Source: Mangrovimicrobium sp048323675
Lineage (GTDB): Bacteria; Pseudomonadota; Gammaproteobacteria; Pseudomonadales; Halieaceae
Reading direction: 5' to 3'
NCBI RefSeq assembly: GCF_048323675.1
Contig: NZ_JBLWFK010000002.1
Location: 620,001 to 684,000 of the forward strand
DNA length: 64,000 bases
Numbering within the stretch: the stretch's first letter is position 1; each line of letters starts with the position of its first letter. Shown piece by piece: positions 1-8,723 of this stretch. The translations under genes were made by a program, and so were the position numbers. The notes under the pieces were generated by a model. It saw only the letters and a program-made list of their open reading frames with translations, was not told the origin of the DNA and did no database searches.

Positions 1-33
1 TGAACAGCCAGCGCCTTATCGGGCGCACAGCAC

Positions 34-64
34 AAGCCGGCCTCCCTGAGGCCGGCTTTTTTTT
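34..64 (+). terminator. Intrinsic terminator of an upstream plus-strand gene
   Basis: A perfect 10-bp stem (34-43 with 49-58), a 5-nt loop and a run of eight T (57-64) form a textbook Rho-independent terminator. The gene it ends lies mostly or wholly outside the window to the left. Confidence 0.85.
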
Positions 65-1027
65 GCTCCTGGAAAAGGGCAATCACTCATTGCGAGGGCA
101 GGGGTGGTCAGGGTGACCGATGAGCCGATTGTCGGCAGGACTCTGGCTGATACTTCGAGCCACCTCTACTGAGCCGCCCGTCAACAGGGGCAAAATCCCG
201 GCTGCCTGCCATTACTCAGTGTTGCTGGATGCCTTGTAGTGAACCGGGCGCGTGCTCACGGCAGGCGTCAAGGCGGCTACGCAAACCTTTTCCGCCACAA
301 CGTGGCCCGAAAGCTCCCGAGGTCGCGCCAGCACCCGTAGACGGCGAAAGCGAACGCCAAATCCGAACCTAGCGTCCAATCCGGTTTCGCCCGGTTCAGT
401 CCGTTACCCGCTCACAGGACCCAAGCGGGGCCTCCGCATAACCTGGAGCGCCAGGCCGTTTCGGGATCACTGGTCTTTCAATCCACAGTATCCATCTTTC
501 AATCAACAGACAGCAGGCCCTGGCTGGAAGAGGGCTGTGGACAAATATGCGGGCAAATATATTATTTAACATAATATATATTATGCGCAATGTGGATAAT
601 TCTATCCACGCCGCGGGACAAGCGAAATTCCGCGCCTTATTCCCTGTTTAAGAGATTTCAGAAGGAATTGGCTGTGCAGACAGGTTAACTGCCTGAATGT
701 CACGCTCGTGAGACAATCGAACTAGGGGCAAACCTGCGACAGCAAATCGCCGTCGAGGTCGTATGAATGTATGTCGCTGTATAAAAAGGACGGCTAGCAG
801 ACCATCCTCGATGCAATCAGGGAATGACGGCCGACTCTGACAGCCGGTGCCGATACGAAAAATCGGGAGCCCATACCACATTACCGCTATCAGGCAGTCG
901 CAAATTCCAATAAGCAGCAACTATTGAAACGTTGAAGAAGGCTGGTATCAAAAAGGACTTTGGGGTTGGCGGCTCCAATGCTGATGACTGGAGCCTGTAA
1001 ATCTATGAACAGTCCGGGCTTAGTGCC
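65..1027. other. Long intergenic stretch without a convincing gene
   Basis: About 960 bp. The open frames here (for example 252-569 plus, 648-920 minus) are low-complexity or unlike known families and lack good ribosome-binding sites, so I call no gene. It contains a cluster of DnaA-box-like 9-mers beside an AT-rich tract (480-610). A short in-frame tail at 926-1000 reads like the C-terminal end of a decayed protein but has stops in all frames upstream. Confidence 0.6.
536..609. promoter_or_regulatory. DnaA-box-like sites flanking an AT-rich tract
   Basis: TGTGGACAA at 536-544 and TGTGGATAA at 591-599 both fit the DnaA box TTRTNCACA read on the minus strand. The second is one half of an inverted repeat (GTGGATA, 4-nt spacer, TATCCAC; 592-609). 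Between them lies an AT-rich run containing the 14-bp palindrome ATAATATATATTAT (571-584). DnaA boxes beside an AT-rich element are typical of DnaA-controlled sites. No replication gene is adjacent, so an origin role is not established. Confidence 0.4.
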
Positions 1028-1810
1028 TCAGCGCGGCGGCATCCTGATAGCGCCGTCGAGACGCAGGCACTGGCCGTTGAAATAGGAGTTTCGCACCAGT
1101 TCCAGGGCCAGCGAGCCAAATTCCTCCGGCTTGCCCAGGCGCTTCGGGAAAGGCACGGAGGCGGCCAGAACTTCAAGCACTTTCTCGGGTACACTCAGCA
1201 TGGGCGGCGTAGCAAAAATCCCCGGCATGATCGAATTGACACGGATGCCGAGATCCATGAGGTCACGGGCCATCGGCAGAACCAGGCCATTAACGCCTGC
1301 CTTGTTGGCGCCATAGGCGACCTGCCCGATCTGGCCATCCTGCGCAGCGGCGCTGGAGGTCAGGGTAATCACCCCGCGCTCGCCGTCTTCCAGGGGCTCC
1401 AGTTCCGCCATGCCGAGTGCCGAAATTGAGGCCACGCGATAGCTGGCGACCAGGATTCCCTCTGCGGAGAATGCGAAGTCCTCGGTGGACATGCGCTTGA
1501 ATCCGCCATTTTCCTTGTCCCTGCCGACGGTTTTCCCGCCCTTGCTGGCCATGGCGCAGTGCACCAGCACCCTCTCCTGCCCATGGGCGGCGCGCGCTTT
1601 CTCAAAGCCCTGCAGGACACTGTCCTCGTCGAGGATGTTGACCTTGCAAAAAACCCCACCGAGTTCCTCAGCAACCTGCTGCCCTACTTCCTCGTTCAGG
1701 TCGAAAATGGCGACCTTGATACCGACACCAGCGAGTGCTGTGGCGGCCGCGCGGCCTAAACCGGAGGCGCCGCCAGTTACAATTGCGGCGGTATCGTTAT
1801 TGATTTGCAT
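1028..1810 (-). CDS. SDR-family NAD(P)-dependent oxidoreductase (3-hydroxyacyl-CoA dehydrogenase-like)
   Basis: A 260-residue short-chain dehydrogenase. The N-terminal Rossmann motif TGGASGLG follows a short beta strand (residues ~11-18). The catalytic Tyr and Lys are in YGANK, preceded by a Ser in LTSSAA. The order and the GVxxFD-type second strand resemble the type II 3-hydroxyacyl-CoA dehydrogenase (HSD17B10) branch, so oxidation of a 3-hydroxyacyl-CoA is likely but not proved. It starts at an ATG and is the most downstream minus-strand gene of a CoA-thioester catabolic cluster, after a 200-bp gap. The substrate is unknown. Confidence 0.85.
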   Translation of the reverse strand: MQINNDTAAIVTGGASGLGRAAATALAGVGIKVAIFDLNEEVGQQVAEELGGVFCKVNILDEDSVLQGFEKARAAHGQERVLVHCAMASKGGKTVGRDKENGGFKRMSTEDFAFSAEGILVASYRVASISALGMAELEPLEDGERGVITLTSSAAAQDGQIGQVAYGANKAGVNGLVLPMARDLMDLGIRVNSIMPGIFATPPMLSVPEKVLEVLAASVPFPKRLGKPEEFGSLALELVRNSYFNGQCLRLDGAIRMPPR

Positions 1811-2012
1811 GTTGTTTTCTCCCGTCGAAATAATTGGGTTGAGACAATACCATTAAAAAAGCCCTGATCTCACCTTTCGCACGCAACCTCGTTGCCACGC
1901 ATTCCCGGCTAGCCAGGGCGCCGCGGGATTTTGCCAATATCTCCACGAATCCCGCATAAACTGTCGGATCGTTGGCCTGGTCGTAATGCGTGACAGGTGT
2001 TCAGGACCGCGG

Positions 2013-2414
2013 TTACGCCCCCTGGGACATCGCCGCCTGCAACAGGGGCAGGATTTTCTCGTTCACTGTGTTCTGGTTCATGAACTCGCCCAGCCACGCG
2101 ACCCGGTCATCGCGAATGCGAAACAGGAACACGTGGTCGTTGCGGAAATCATCACCGTTGCTGAGAGTACCGGTGGAGGTTACCTGCGCCGCGACACGCT
2201 CGTCCTCGATGGTCAGGGCGTCGATATGATAGGTCAGCGAGCCATTGAAGATAGACGCGAGAAAGCTGACCCCCTGCAGGAAGCGCTCCCGGTCCGCATC
2301 GCCGGATGAGACGATCCACGCGCTCATATCGTCGGTGATATAGGGGCCGAGGTCGTCGCCCCTGCCGAGGGCGCGGAAGAAGTCCGCTACCAGCTGTCGC
2401 TTGTCATTATTCAT
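2013..2414 (-). CDS. SnoaL-like/NTF2-fold protein
   Basis: A 133-residue protein with the pattern of the SnoaL/NTF2-like cone fold: an N-terminal helix (residues 4-18), a linker, then a run of beta strands with alternating hydrophobics ending in an FxFxxRDDRVAWLGEFMN-like segment. Members act as isomerases, cyclases, hydratases or ligand-binding proteins, and the sequence does not decide which. It lies between the acyl-CoA ligase and the SDR gene on the same strand, so it may act on an intermediate of that pathway. No signal peptide is seen. Confidence 0.65.
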   Translation of the reverse strand: MNNDKRQLVADFFRALGRGDDLGPYITDDMSAWIVSSGDADRERFLQGVSFLASIFNGSLTYHIDALTIEDERVAAQVTSTGTLSNGDDFRNDHVFLFRIRDDRVAWLGEFMNQNTVNEKILPLLQAAMSQGA

Positions 2415-2574
2415 TGTGTCGGCCTGTTCAGGGGGCTACCAGGGTGATGCGAGAGCCCGGCAGGGGCATCGCTATTAGATAGCAGATACTATCATCTGGC
2501 CGGCAAATCAATCCAGCCGGCGGGGGTTGCCACAGCAGTGGCTCCCCCGCCCCGCTCCGGGTTCTGGCGCGGTA

Positions 2575-4119
2575 TCAGGCGGCCCGGCCCAGGCGCTCAG
2601 CGAGCATCTGCGCCAGTTGGCGGCGGGCTACCTTGTTGCTGTGCAACATGGGAATTTCTTCCCGGCTGATAAATACGATAGCGCGCGGCACCTTGAAGGA
2701 CGACAGGCGGTCCCGCAGTTCTGCCTGCAGGGCTTCCGCCTCCAGCACGGCGCCATCCCGGGGAACCACCGCCGCGACCACCAACTGGCCGCGCTCTTCG
2801 TCGGGTATGCCCAGCACATAGGCGGTGTGTACCCCCTCGAGATCCTGCAGCTCCATCTCCACTTCCGCGGGTGAGACATTGGCGCTGGCGGTCTTGATCA
2901 TGTCACCGTCGCGACCGACGAACAGGATTCGCTCGCCCTGGCGAATGCCCATGTCGCCGGTGTGGTAGAAACCGTCGGCGGTAAAATAGCCCTCCCGCTC
3001 CAGCTTGTGCAGTCCCGGCGTCAGCGCGTAACCGCGAACCTGGATTTCACCGCGCTCGCCCTCGGGCATCGGATTACCCTGTTGGTCCGCGACCCGCACC
3101 TCGAAACCCTCGGCAAAATGGTCGAGGGGCGGACACAGGGGGTAGCCAGGTACCCGCAACTCATCGCCGTAGGAATAGGGTCCGATGGTCTCGGTCATGC
3201 CCAGCGCCCAGACCGGCCAACCCTCGGGCGGCGCCATGACCTCGCCCTTTGCCGGCACCGAGCCCATCGCGAAGCGGCTGTCACTGAGCGTACGATCGGC
3301 GCAGCGGGTGCGCACCCCGGCCAGCAGGTTGGGCATGAAATACATGATTAACCCACCAATCCAGAACATGGGCATGAGCACCGCCTGCTCGTCGCCGCGC
3401 TTGAGGGGCTGCATCGAGTGGATATAGCGGGCGCGGGATAGCAGCGGGCCCTGATTGTGCCTGACCCCCTTGGGCATTGCCATGGAGCCGGAAGTATAGA
3501 TTTCCATCACCTGGTCAGTGGGATAGACCTCGGCTTCGATAACCGCGAGCAGCCCCTCCGAAATGTCCTGCGCGCCACCCTCCAGCCAGTCCCAGCTGCG
3601 GACGGAGGACGGCAGGGCCTCGCCGTCGGATACAATCCAGCGCAGGTAAGGTACATCCTCGAGGCGCAACTCGGGACCGGGAGCATTCGCCAGATCCGGC
3701 AGCGCATCGACCATGCGCCCGACATAGTCCTTGCCCAGCAGATTGCGTTGCACTACCAGGCCGGCGACATCGGACTGGCGCAACACCCGCACCAGTTCGT
3801 TGGACTTGATCAGGGTACTGATGGGAATCGCAATGGCGCCGACACGGGTGATCGCCGCGAACAGGACGGCGAAAGTCGGTGAATTGCCGTAAATAAAACC
3901 GACCCGGGTGCCCTTGCCCACGCCCCGCGCCACCAGCCCCCGCGCCAGTTCCGCGGAGCGCTGCTCCAGTCCGGCAAAGCTGATGGACGTCTCCCGGCCC
4001 GCATCATCCTGGTAGACCATCGCAGTCTCGTCGCCATAGGCGGCGGCGATACTGTGCAACAGGGCCGGCATCGTCGTGCACTCTATCGGGTTCCCACCTG
4101 AATTGCTCTGCGTGTTCAA
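2575..4119 (-). CDS. AMP-dependent acyl-CoA synthetase/ligase
   Basis: A 514-residue member of the ANL superfamily that activates a carboxylic acid to its acyl-CoA through an acyl-adenylate. Visible motifs: A3 TSGSMAMPKGVRH (~residues 209-221), A5-like GMTETIGPY, A7 YHTGDMG, A8 GRDGDMIK, and the C-terminal catalytic Lys in HSNKVARR. The start is TTG at 4119 with AGGAG about 10 nt upstream. The length is close to the usual 500-550. It sits 21 bp downstream of the CoA-ester lyase gene and probably starts the pathway encoded by the cluster. The acid used is unknown. Confidence 0.9.
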   Translation of the reverse strand: MNTQSNSGGNPIECTTMPALLHSIAAAYGDETAMVYQDDAGRETSISFAGLEQRSAELARGLVARGVGKGTRVGFIYGNSPTFAVLFAAITRVGAIAIPISTLIKSNELVRVLRQSDVAGLVVQRNLLGKDYVGRMVDALPDLANAPGPELRLEDVPYLRWIVSDGEALPSSVRSWDWLEGGAQDISEGLLAVIEAEVYPTDQVMEIYTSGSMAMPKGVRHNQGPLLSRARYIHSMQPLKRGDEQAVLMPMFWIGGLIMYFMPNLLAGVRTRCADRTLSDSRFAMGSVPAKGEVMAPPEGWPVWALGMTETIGPYSYGDELRVPGYPLCPPLDHFAEGFEVRVADQQGNPMPEGERGEIQVRGYALTPGLHKLEREGYFTADGFYHTGDMGIRQGERILFVGRDGDMIKTASANVSPAEVEMELQDLEGVHTAYVLGIPDEERGQLVVAAVVPRDGAVLEAEALQAELRDRLSSFKVPRAIVFISREEIPMLHSNKVARRQLAQMLAERLGRAA

Positions 4120-4140
4120 CTCACTGCTTCTCCTGTGTTG

Positions 4141-5028
4141 TTATTGGTCTTCACCCAGGGCGGCTATCGCTGCGGCCAGGGCGAGGGTGCGCCGGGCCTC
4201 CTCCACGTGCAGGGCCTCGACCAGGCGGCCATTGACCACCACCACCCCCTGCCCTGCTGCGCTGGCTGCCTCGTGGGCATCGATGATCTGCCGGGCGCTG
4301 GCCAGTTCTGCCGCGTCGGGCGCGAAAGCAGTATTCGCCGCTTCGATCTGTCGCGGATGGATCAGGCTCTTGCCGTCGAAACCCAGGTCGCGCCCCTGCA
4401 GGCAGGCGGCCGCCAGCCCCGCGTCGTCCTCCAGGTCGAGGTGAACACCGTCGATCACTACCAACCCGTTGGCCCGCGCCGCGTACACGCACAGGTTGAG
4501 CGCCGCGATAAAACCCAGACGATCGGGTGTGTGGCGCACGCGGGTATCCTTGGCCAGGTCCGATGTCCCCAGTACGATGCCGGCCAGCCGCGGGTGCGCA
4601 CTGGCGATGGCGTAGATCTGCAGGATGCAGCGCGGCGTCTCGGCCATGATCCAGACCGGGATGCTGTCGACACAGCCGGCGGAGTCCAGCGCGTCAATGG
4701 CCACCAGCAGGTGCTCGGGGGAATCGATCTTGGGGAACAGGATTGCATCCGGTTCGACGCGCGCCGTGGCCAGCGCGGCCAGGTCATCGCGCCACCACTC
4801 GGTGCCCTGAGCGTTGACCCTGACGATCAGTTCCCGCTGGCCAAAACCACCCTGTTTCAGCGCGCTGATCACCTGCTCCCGGGCACTGGCCTTGGCCTCC
4901 GGCGCCACCGCATCTTCCAGGTCGAGGATCAAACCGTCCGCGGGCAGGCTGCGGGCTTTTTCCATGGCCCGCGCATTCGAGCCCGGCATGTAGAGTATGG
5001 AACGTCGGGGCCGTACCGCGTCTGTCAT
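4141..5028 (-). CDS. CoA-ester lyase, HpcH/HpaI (citrate lyase beta) family
   Basis: A 295-residue TIM-barrel lyase of the CitE/malyl-CoA lyase type. Supporting segments are RRSILYMPGSN at the N-terminus, LILDLEDAV (metal/CoA region), PKIDSPEHL, the METP-like AETP, GTSDLAKD and GFDGKSLIHPRQI near residue 230. The family cleaves or forms C-C bonds in 3-hydroxy-acyl-CoA esters such as malyl-, citramalyl- or methylmalyl-CoA using a divalent metal. Its place between an enoyl-CoA hydratase and an acyl-CoA ligase fits retro-Claisen or retro-aldol release of a short CoA ester. The exact substrate is not shown. Confidence 0.87.
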   Translation of the reverse strand: MTDAVRPRRSILYMPGSNARAMEKARSLPADGLILDLEDAVAPEAKASAREQVISALKQGGFGQRELIVRVNAQGTEWWRDDLAALATARVEPDAILFPKIDSPEHLLVAIDALDSAGCVDSIPVWIMAETPRCILQIYAIASAHPRLAGIVLGTSDLAKDTRVRHTPDRLGFIAALNLCVYAARANGLVVIDGVHLDLEDDAGLAAACLQGRDLGFDGKSLIHPRQIEAANTAFAPDAAELASARQIIDAHEAASAAGQGVVVVNGRLVEALHVEEARRTLALAAAIAALGEDQ

Positions 5029-5051
5029 TGCATTTGTTCCTGCAGCTGATT

Positions 5052-5351
5052 TCAGGGCAGTGCCTGCTTGAAGGGTTTGACCTTGACGCTGCTGTGCACG
5101 CCATTGATCACGTAGGGGTCCGCCTCCGCCCAGGCCTGCGCAGCCTCCAGCGAATCGAACTCGGCGATAATCAGACTGCCGGTGAACCCCGCTTCGCCGG
5201 GAGTTTCACAATCGACGGCGGGGTGTGGGCCAGCGACCAGCAGGCGGCCCTGCTCTACCAGTTCTTCCAGCCGCGCCAGATGGGCGGGCCGATTGGCCTG
5301 TCGCAGGGCCAGGCTGTCGTCAATATCCTGGCTCAAAATGGCGTACCACAT
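5052..5351 (-). CDS. YciI-family protein
   Basis: A 99-residue ferredoxin-like alpha/beta barrel protein. The N-terminal MWYAILSQDIDDS, the internal R..HL.RL..L...GRLL.AGPHP and the VxNGVHSSVKVKPFKQ tail match the YciI family, including the conserved Asp and His thought to be catalytic. Family members are dehydrochlorinase or muconolactone isomerase relatives of mostly unknown reaction. It lies between the hydratase and the lyase in the minus-strand cluster, so a role in the same pathway is likely. Confidence 0.85.
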   Translation of the reverse strand: MWYAILSQDIDDSLALRQANRPAHLARLEELVEQGRLLVAGPHPAVDCETPGEAGFTGSLIIAEFDSLEAAQAWAEADPYVINGVHSSVKVKPFKQALP

Positions 5352-5399
5352 GGGTTTTGCCTCCTATGCAATTAGTTGAATAAGGGGTCGGGGGCTGTC

Positions 5400-6200
5400 T
5401 CAGGCCTTTTTGCTGCGCTGGCGCAGCTGGGCGAGGCGCTCCTCCATGACCGAGACATCGACCCGGCTGTTGTAATCGCGGGACAGCCGGCCCTCGAGTT
5501 CCAGGCCATCGGCCAGGCTGGTGTCCCAGCCGTCGTTCATCAGGGCCTTGATACGCTGCAGGGTATCGGGAATACAGGTGGCGATATCGCGGGCGCAGGC
5601 AAGGGAGGCCGCGACTAATTCCTCCGGGGCAAACACCCGGTTTACCAGGCCCCAGGCACTGCCCTCGGCGGCGCCGAAATAGTCGCCGGTGAAGCTGATC
5701 TCCCGCGCCCGGTTTATGCCCACCAGCCGTGGCAGCTTTTGCGACAGGCCCCAACCCGGGATCAGCCCGACCCGGGCGTGGGTGTCGGCGAAGCGGGCCT
5801 TTTCCGAGGCGTAGATAAAGTCGCAGGCCAGAGCCAGTTCAAAGCCACCGGTGACAGCGACGCCGTTGACCGCGGCGATCAGGGGCTTGCGACAGCGGGA
5901 GAAGGCGCGCAGCAGGGGCGTGTCGTAGCCGAGGAAGTCGTCGCGGGCGAGCAGGCTGTTATCTTCAGCCAGGGCGTTGAGATCCAGTCCGGCGCAGAAA
6001 GCCTTGCCACGGCCGGTCAGCACGATGGCGTTTACCTGTTCGTCCACAGACAGTGATTCGAGGGCCTCACGCAGGGCATCCAGGGTCTCCAGAGTGAGCG
6101 CGTTATACTGTTCAGGCCGGTTCAGCTCAACCAGGGCGATGCCCTCCCCGCGGCTGACCAGTAGTTGGCCACGGGCCAGTTCGTCGGTTATTTGCAGCAT
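5400..6200 (-). CDS. Enoyl-CoA hydratase/isomerase family protein
   Basis: 266 residues from the ATG at 6200; a longer frame to 6245 adds 15 residues that do not look like the family. Crotonase fold: IALVELNRPEQYNALT near the N-terminus, the first oxyanion segment GRGKAFCAGLDL, and the second oxyanion/active-site region AAVNGVAVTGGFELALACDF. The position where classical hydratases carry the second Glu reads RVGLIPGWGLSQKLPRLVG, so hydratase or isomerase chemistry is both possible. It is the first gene of the minus-strand CoA catabolic cluster and diverges from the FadL-like porin gene. Confidence 0.9.
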   Translation of the reverse strand: MLQITDELARGQLLVSRGEGIALVELNRPEQYNALTLETLDALREALESLSVDEQVNAIVLTGRGKAFCAGLDLNALAEDNSLLARDDFLGYDTPLLRAFSRCRKPLIAAVNGVAVTGGFELALACDFIYASEKARFADTHARVGLIPGWGLSQKLPRLVGINRAREISFTGDYFGAAEGSAWGLVNRVFAPEELVAASLACARDIATCIPDTLQRIKALMNDGWDTSLADGLELEGRLSRDYNSRVDVSVMEERLAQLRQRSKKA

Positions 6201-6516
6201 GTTATTGCGGTATCCTGTTTTTAGTGGGCGTATTATGCGCTGCAATTCACTGCGTTAACACCCGTAGCCTGCCGGGCCTGCGGAGAATCCCCCCTCGCCA
6301 GGGTCGCAACTGCCGCGCAATGCGGCACGGGATGACCTCTCCTGCGACATCAATGGACGGGCTGTCGCGCAGTCCCGGACGGCAAATTTTCACCCCGACA
6401 ACTCTTCCTCCCGAATTCCCGGATGCGGTCTATACTGGCTCGATATACCACCACTTCCACGCCGCGTGACAGAGACTGGAATCATGCTATCGATGTATGA
6501 CAGGGGGCGAACCAGT
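6201..6516. promoter_or_regulatory. Divergent promoter region (hydratase cluster / FadL-like gene)
   Basis: 316 bp with no gene. A CATAAT hexamer on the minus strand (6232-6237) is a plausible -10 for the catabolic cluster. TATACT at 6431-6436 is a plausible -10 for the plus-strand porin gene. Neither has a strong -35. The shared location would suit co-regulation of uptake and catabolism. Confidence 0.4.
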
Positions 6517-7734
6517 ATGCGCAAATACCACCTCACGGCCGCCATGGCACTTGCCAGCCTCGCCAACATTCCGCACAGCCTGGCCGGTGGCCTGTGGCTC
6601 AATGAATTCGGCGATTTCGCCGGTGGTCGCGCCTCTGCGGGCGCCGCCGCGGGCGTCGACGAACCGAGCACGCTCCTGCACAACCCCGCCAGCGTCACCC
6701 GCCTCAAGGGCAGCCAGTTACAGGTGACCGGCGCGGCACTGCTGCCGTCGCTCAAATTCGACCAGACCAGCGATCCCGCCGGCGGCCCGGGCGGTGGCGA
6801 TGGCGGCGATGCCGGGGTTCTCTCCCCCGCCGGAGGCCTGTTTTACGTGCACGATACCCAGAGCGACAGGTGGGGCGCAGGCATGTATTTCAGCGGGCTG
6901 GCGGGCATTGGCCTGGACTACGACAAGGACTGGGTGGGCCGCTACCAGGCAATCGACAGCAGCCTGCTGATCGCAACCTTCGCCCCCACCGCCGCCTATC
7001 GCGTGACTGACCGGCTGTCCCTGGGCGCCTCGATGCAATGGTATTTTGCGTCACTGGACACGGGCCTGCGGATTCCCAACCCGTTGCCTGGGCGCGAGGA
7101 TGGCACCGCCCGTCTCGACGGCACCGACAGCGAGGTCGCCTACACCCTGGGCCTGCTGTACCAGTTTTCCGACAGCACCCGCCTCGGCATCAAGTACCAG
7201 AGCGAAATGAGCCCGGATTTTGACGGCAATCTTTCTCTCAAGAAACTGCCGGTTGAAGTAGACACCAATACCAGCCTGACGATGGCGCAGTTTGTCCGCG
7301 TCGGGCTCTACCATCAGTTCACTGACAAGCTGGCGCTGGACCTGACCCTGGGCTGGGATGACTGGAGCGCCATGGACGAGGTATTTGTCAGCGTCGCCAA
7401 CACCGGTGCCGGCCTCGACCGCAACGCACGGGACACCCAACAGGTGGCCGTGGGCATGGAGTATGTGGTCACCGAGCGCTGGACCATGACCGCGGGTGTC
7501 TCCTATGATACCAACCCCATGGATGCCGATTACCGCACTGCTGATATGCCGCTGGACCGCCAGATACACGTCGGGCTGGGTAGCCAGTACATGTACAGCG
7601 ATGAACTCAGTCTCTCCGGGTATCTCAATTACGCCGATCTCGGCGAGGCCCGTATCACCACCCCCACTTGGCAGGGCAAATACGACACCTCAGTTATCTA
7701 CCAGGTAGGCGTCAGCGCGCGTTGGCATTTCTGA
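6517..7734 (+). CDS. OmpP1/FadL-family outer membrane transporter
   Basis: 405 residues from the ATG at 6517 (AGGGGG about 9 nt upstream); the frame continues upstream but the signal peptide MRKYHLTAAMALASLANIPHSLAG starts here. After cleavage the mature N-terminus runs GLWLNEFGDFAGGRASAG, followed by DEPSTLLHNPASVTRLKG, the NPA signature of FadL proteins, then amphipathic beta strands to a terminal aromatic (ARWHF). FadL-type channels take up long-chain fatty acids and other hydrophobic compounds. It diverges from the CoA catabolic cluster and is followed by two further outer-membrane proteins. Confidence 0.9.
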   Translation: MRKYHLTAAMALASLANIPHSLAGGLWLNEFGDFAGGRASAGAAAGVDEPSTLLHNPASVTRLKGSQLQVTGAALLPSLKFDQTSDPAGGPGGGDGGDAGVLSPAGGLFYVHDTQSDRWGAGMYFSGLAGIGLDYDKDWVGRYQAIDSSLLIATFAPTAAYRVTDRLSLGASMQWYFASLDTGLRIPNPLPGREDGTARLDGTDSEVAYTLGLLYQFSDSTRLGIKYQSEMSPDFDGNLSLKKLPVEVDTNTSLTMAQFVRVGLYHQFTDKLALDLTLGWDDWSAMDEVFVSVANTGAGLDRNARDTQQVAVGMEYVVTERWTMTAGVSYDTNPMDADYRTADMPLDRQIHVGLGSQYMYSDELSLSGYLNYADLGEARITTPTWQGKYDTSVIYQVGVSARWHF

Positions 7735-8723
7735 TTTCCCCCGCCTCTCCTGCCATCGGGATCAGGAATGCCATAACCGGATGCCTGTGGTTTGCGGCTG
7801 CCGCGCTGTTCCTCCCTTTTCAGGCCGCAGCCGATGACGGCCTGATGGCGCGGCAGACCAGGGCCTTCGAGGAAAGTGAATTCATCTTCGCGCGCTCCGG
7901 TTCCAACGTACCGTTTCCGCCGCTGGCCTTCGCCGGCGTCAGCCACTACGGCGATGCCCGGGTGGAAAGTGACTCCCGTGGCACGAAGTTCGATTACGAC
8001 CTGACCACCGCGACCCAGGCCGCGGCCCTGCCCCTGCTGCTCGGGGAGCGCGATGCGCTGATCATCGGCGAATACGTGAGCTGGTCGGAGTTCCGCGTGC
8101 GCGACGGCGGTGACGGCAAATTCAATGTCGCCAGTGTCGGCCTGCCGCTGGGCTGGCTGCGCCAGGTAAACAACGACTGGCAGGCCGCCGCCTTCGTCTT
8201 CCCACTGGCGCACAAGGCGGACTTCGACGACGCGGAGTGGAGCTGGCAGTACATGGGCGGCGTGTTTGGCCGCTACGTACAGAGCGAGCGGCTGTGGTGG
8301 GCCTTTGGCTTCTACGCCGACATCGCGCCCGATGACAATTTCTACATTCCCTACCTGGGAGCGACCTGGGCCTTCGACGACCACTGGACGCTCAGCGCCA
8401 TCATGCCCTGGCCGGCGGTACTCTACGCGCCCAGCCAGGACTGGCTGTTCCGCATTGGTGTCTCCCCGTCGGGCGCTTCCTGGTCGGTCTCGCCCCAGGG
8501 AACGCAGGACGACGTGGCCCTCAACCTCGACGCCTGGGACCTGGGAGTGAGCGTAGAGCGCCGCCTGACCGGGGGTATCTACGCCAGCCTGGAGACAGGA
8601 ATCGGCGGTTTTCGCGGCCTGCGCCTCGATTCGGGCAGCCTGGAAGATACCGATTTCAGCGTGCATTCCAGCCCGTATATCCAGCTCGATATCAAATTCC
8701 GGCCCGGGGTGTGGGCACCATGA
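7722..8723 (+). CDS. Predicted outer-membrane beta-barrel protein (DUF6268-like)
   Basis: About 333 residues. No ATG precedes the signal-peptide-like stretch (AITGCLWFAAAALFLPFQAAADDG), so the start must be a rarer codon. TTG at 7722 is proposed, overlapping the porin stop by 13 bp; TTG at 7668 or a CTG at 7731 are alternatives. The mature protein consists of alternating hydrophobic/polar strands rich in Trp/Tyr/Phe and glycine turns, typical of outer-membrane barrels. It resembles the uncharacterised DUF6268 group, but that match is from memory. It is translationally coupled to the next gene (ATGA overlap). Confidence 0.65.
   Translation: MAFLISPASPAIGIRNAITGCLWFAAAALFLPFQAAADDGLMARQTRAFEESEFIFARSGSNVPFPPLAFAGVSHYGDARVESDSRGTKFDYDLTTATQAAALPLLLGERDALIIGEYVSWSEFRVRDGGDGKFNVASVGLPLGWLRQVNNDWQAAAFVFPLAHKADFDDAEWSWQYMGGVFGRYVQSERLWWAFGFYADIAPDDNFYIPYLGATWAFDDHWTLSAIMPWPAVLYAPSQDWLFRIGVSPSGASWSVSPQGTQDDVALNLDAWDLGVSVERRLTGGIYASLETGIGGFRGLRLDSGSLEDTDFSVHSSPYIQLDIKFRPGVWAP

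Noticed and set aside
252..569. 105-codon plus-strand frame in the first intergenic region
   Set aside because: Ser/Arg/Pro-rich, no ribosome-binding site, no family resemblance, and it runs into the AT-rich DnaA-box area.
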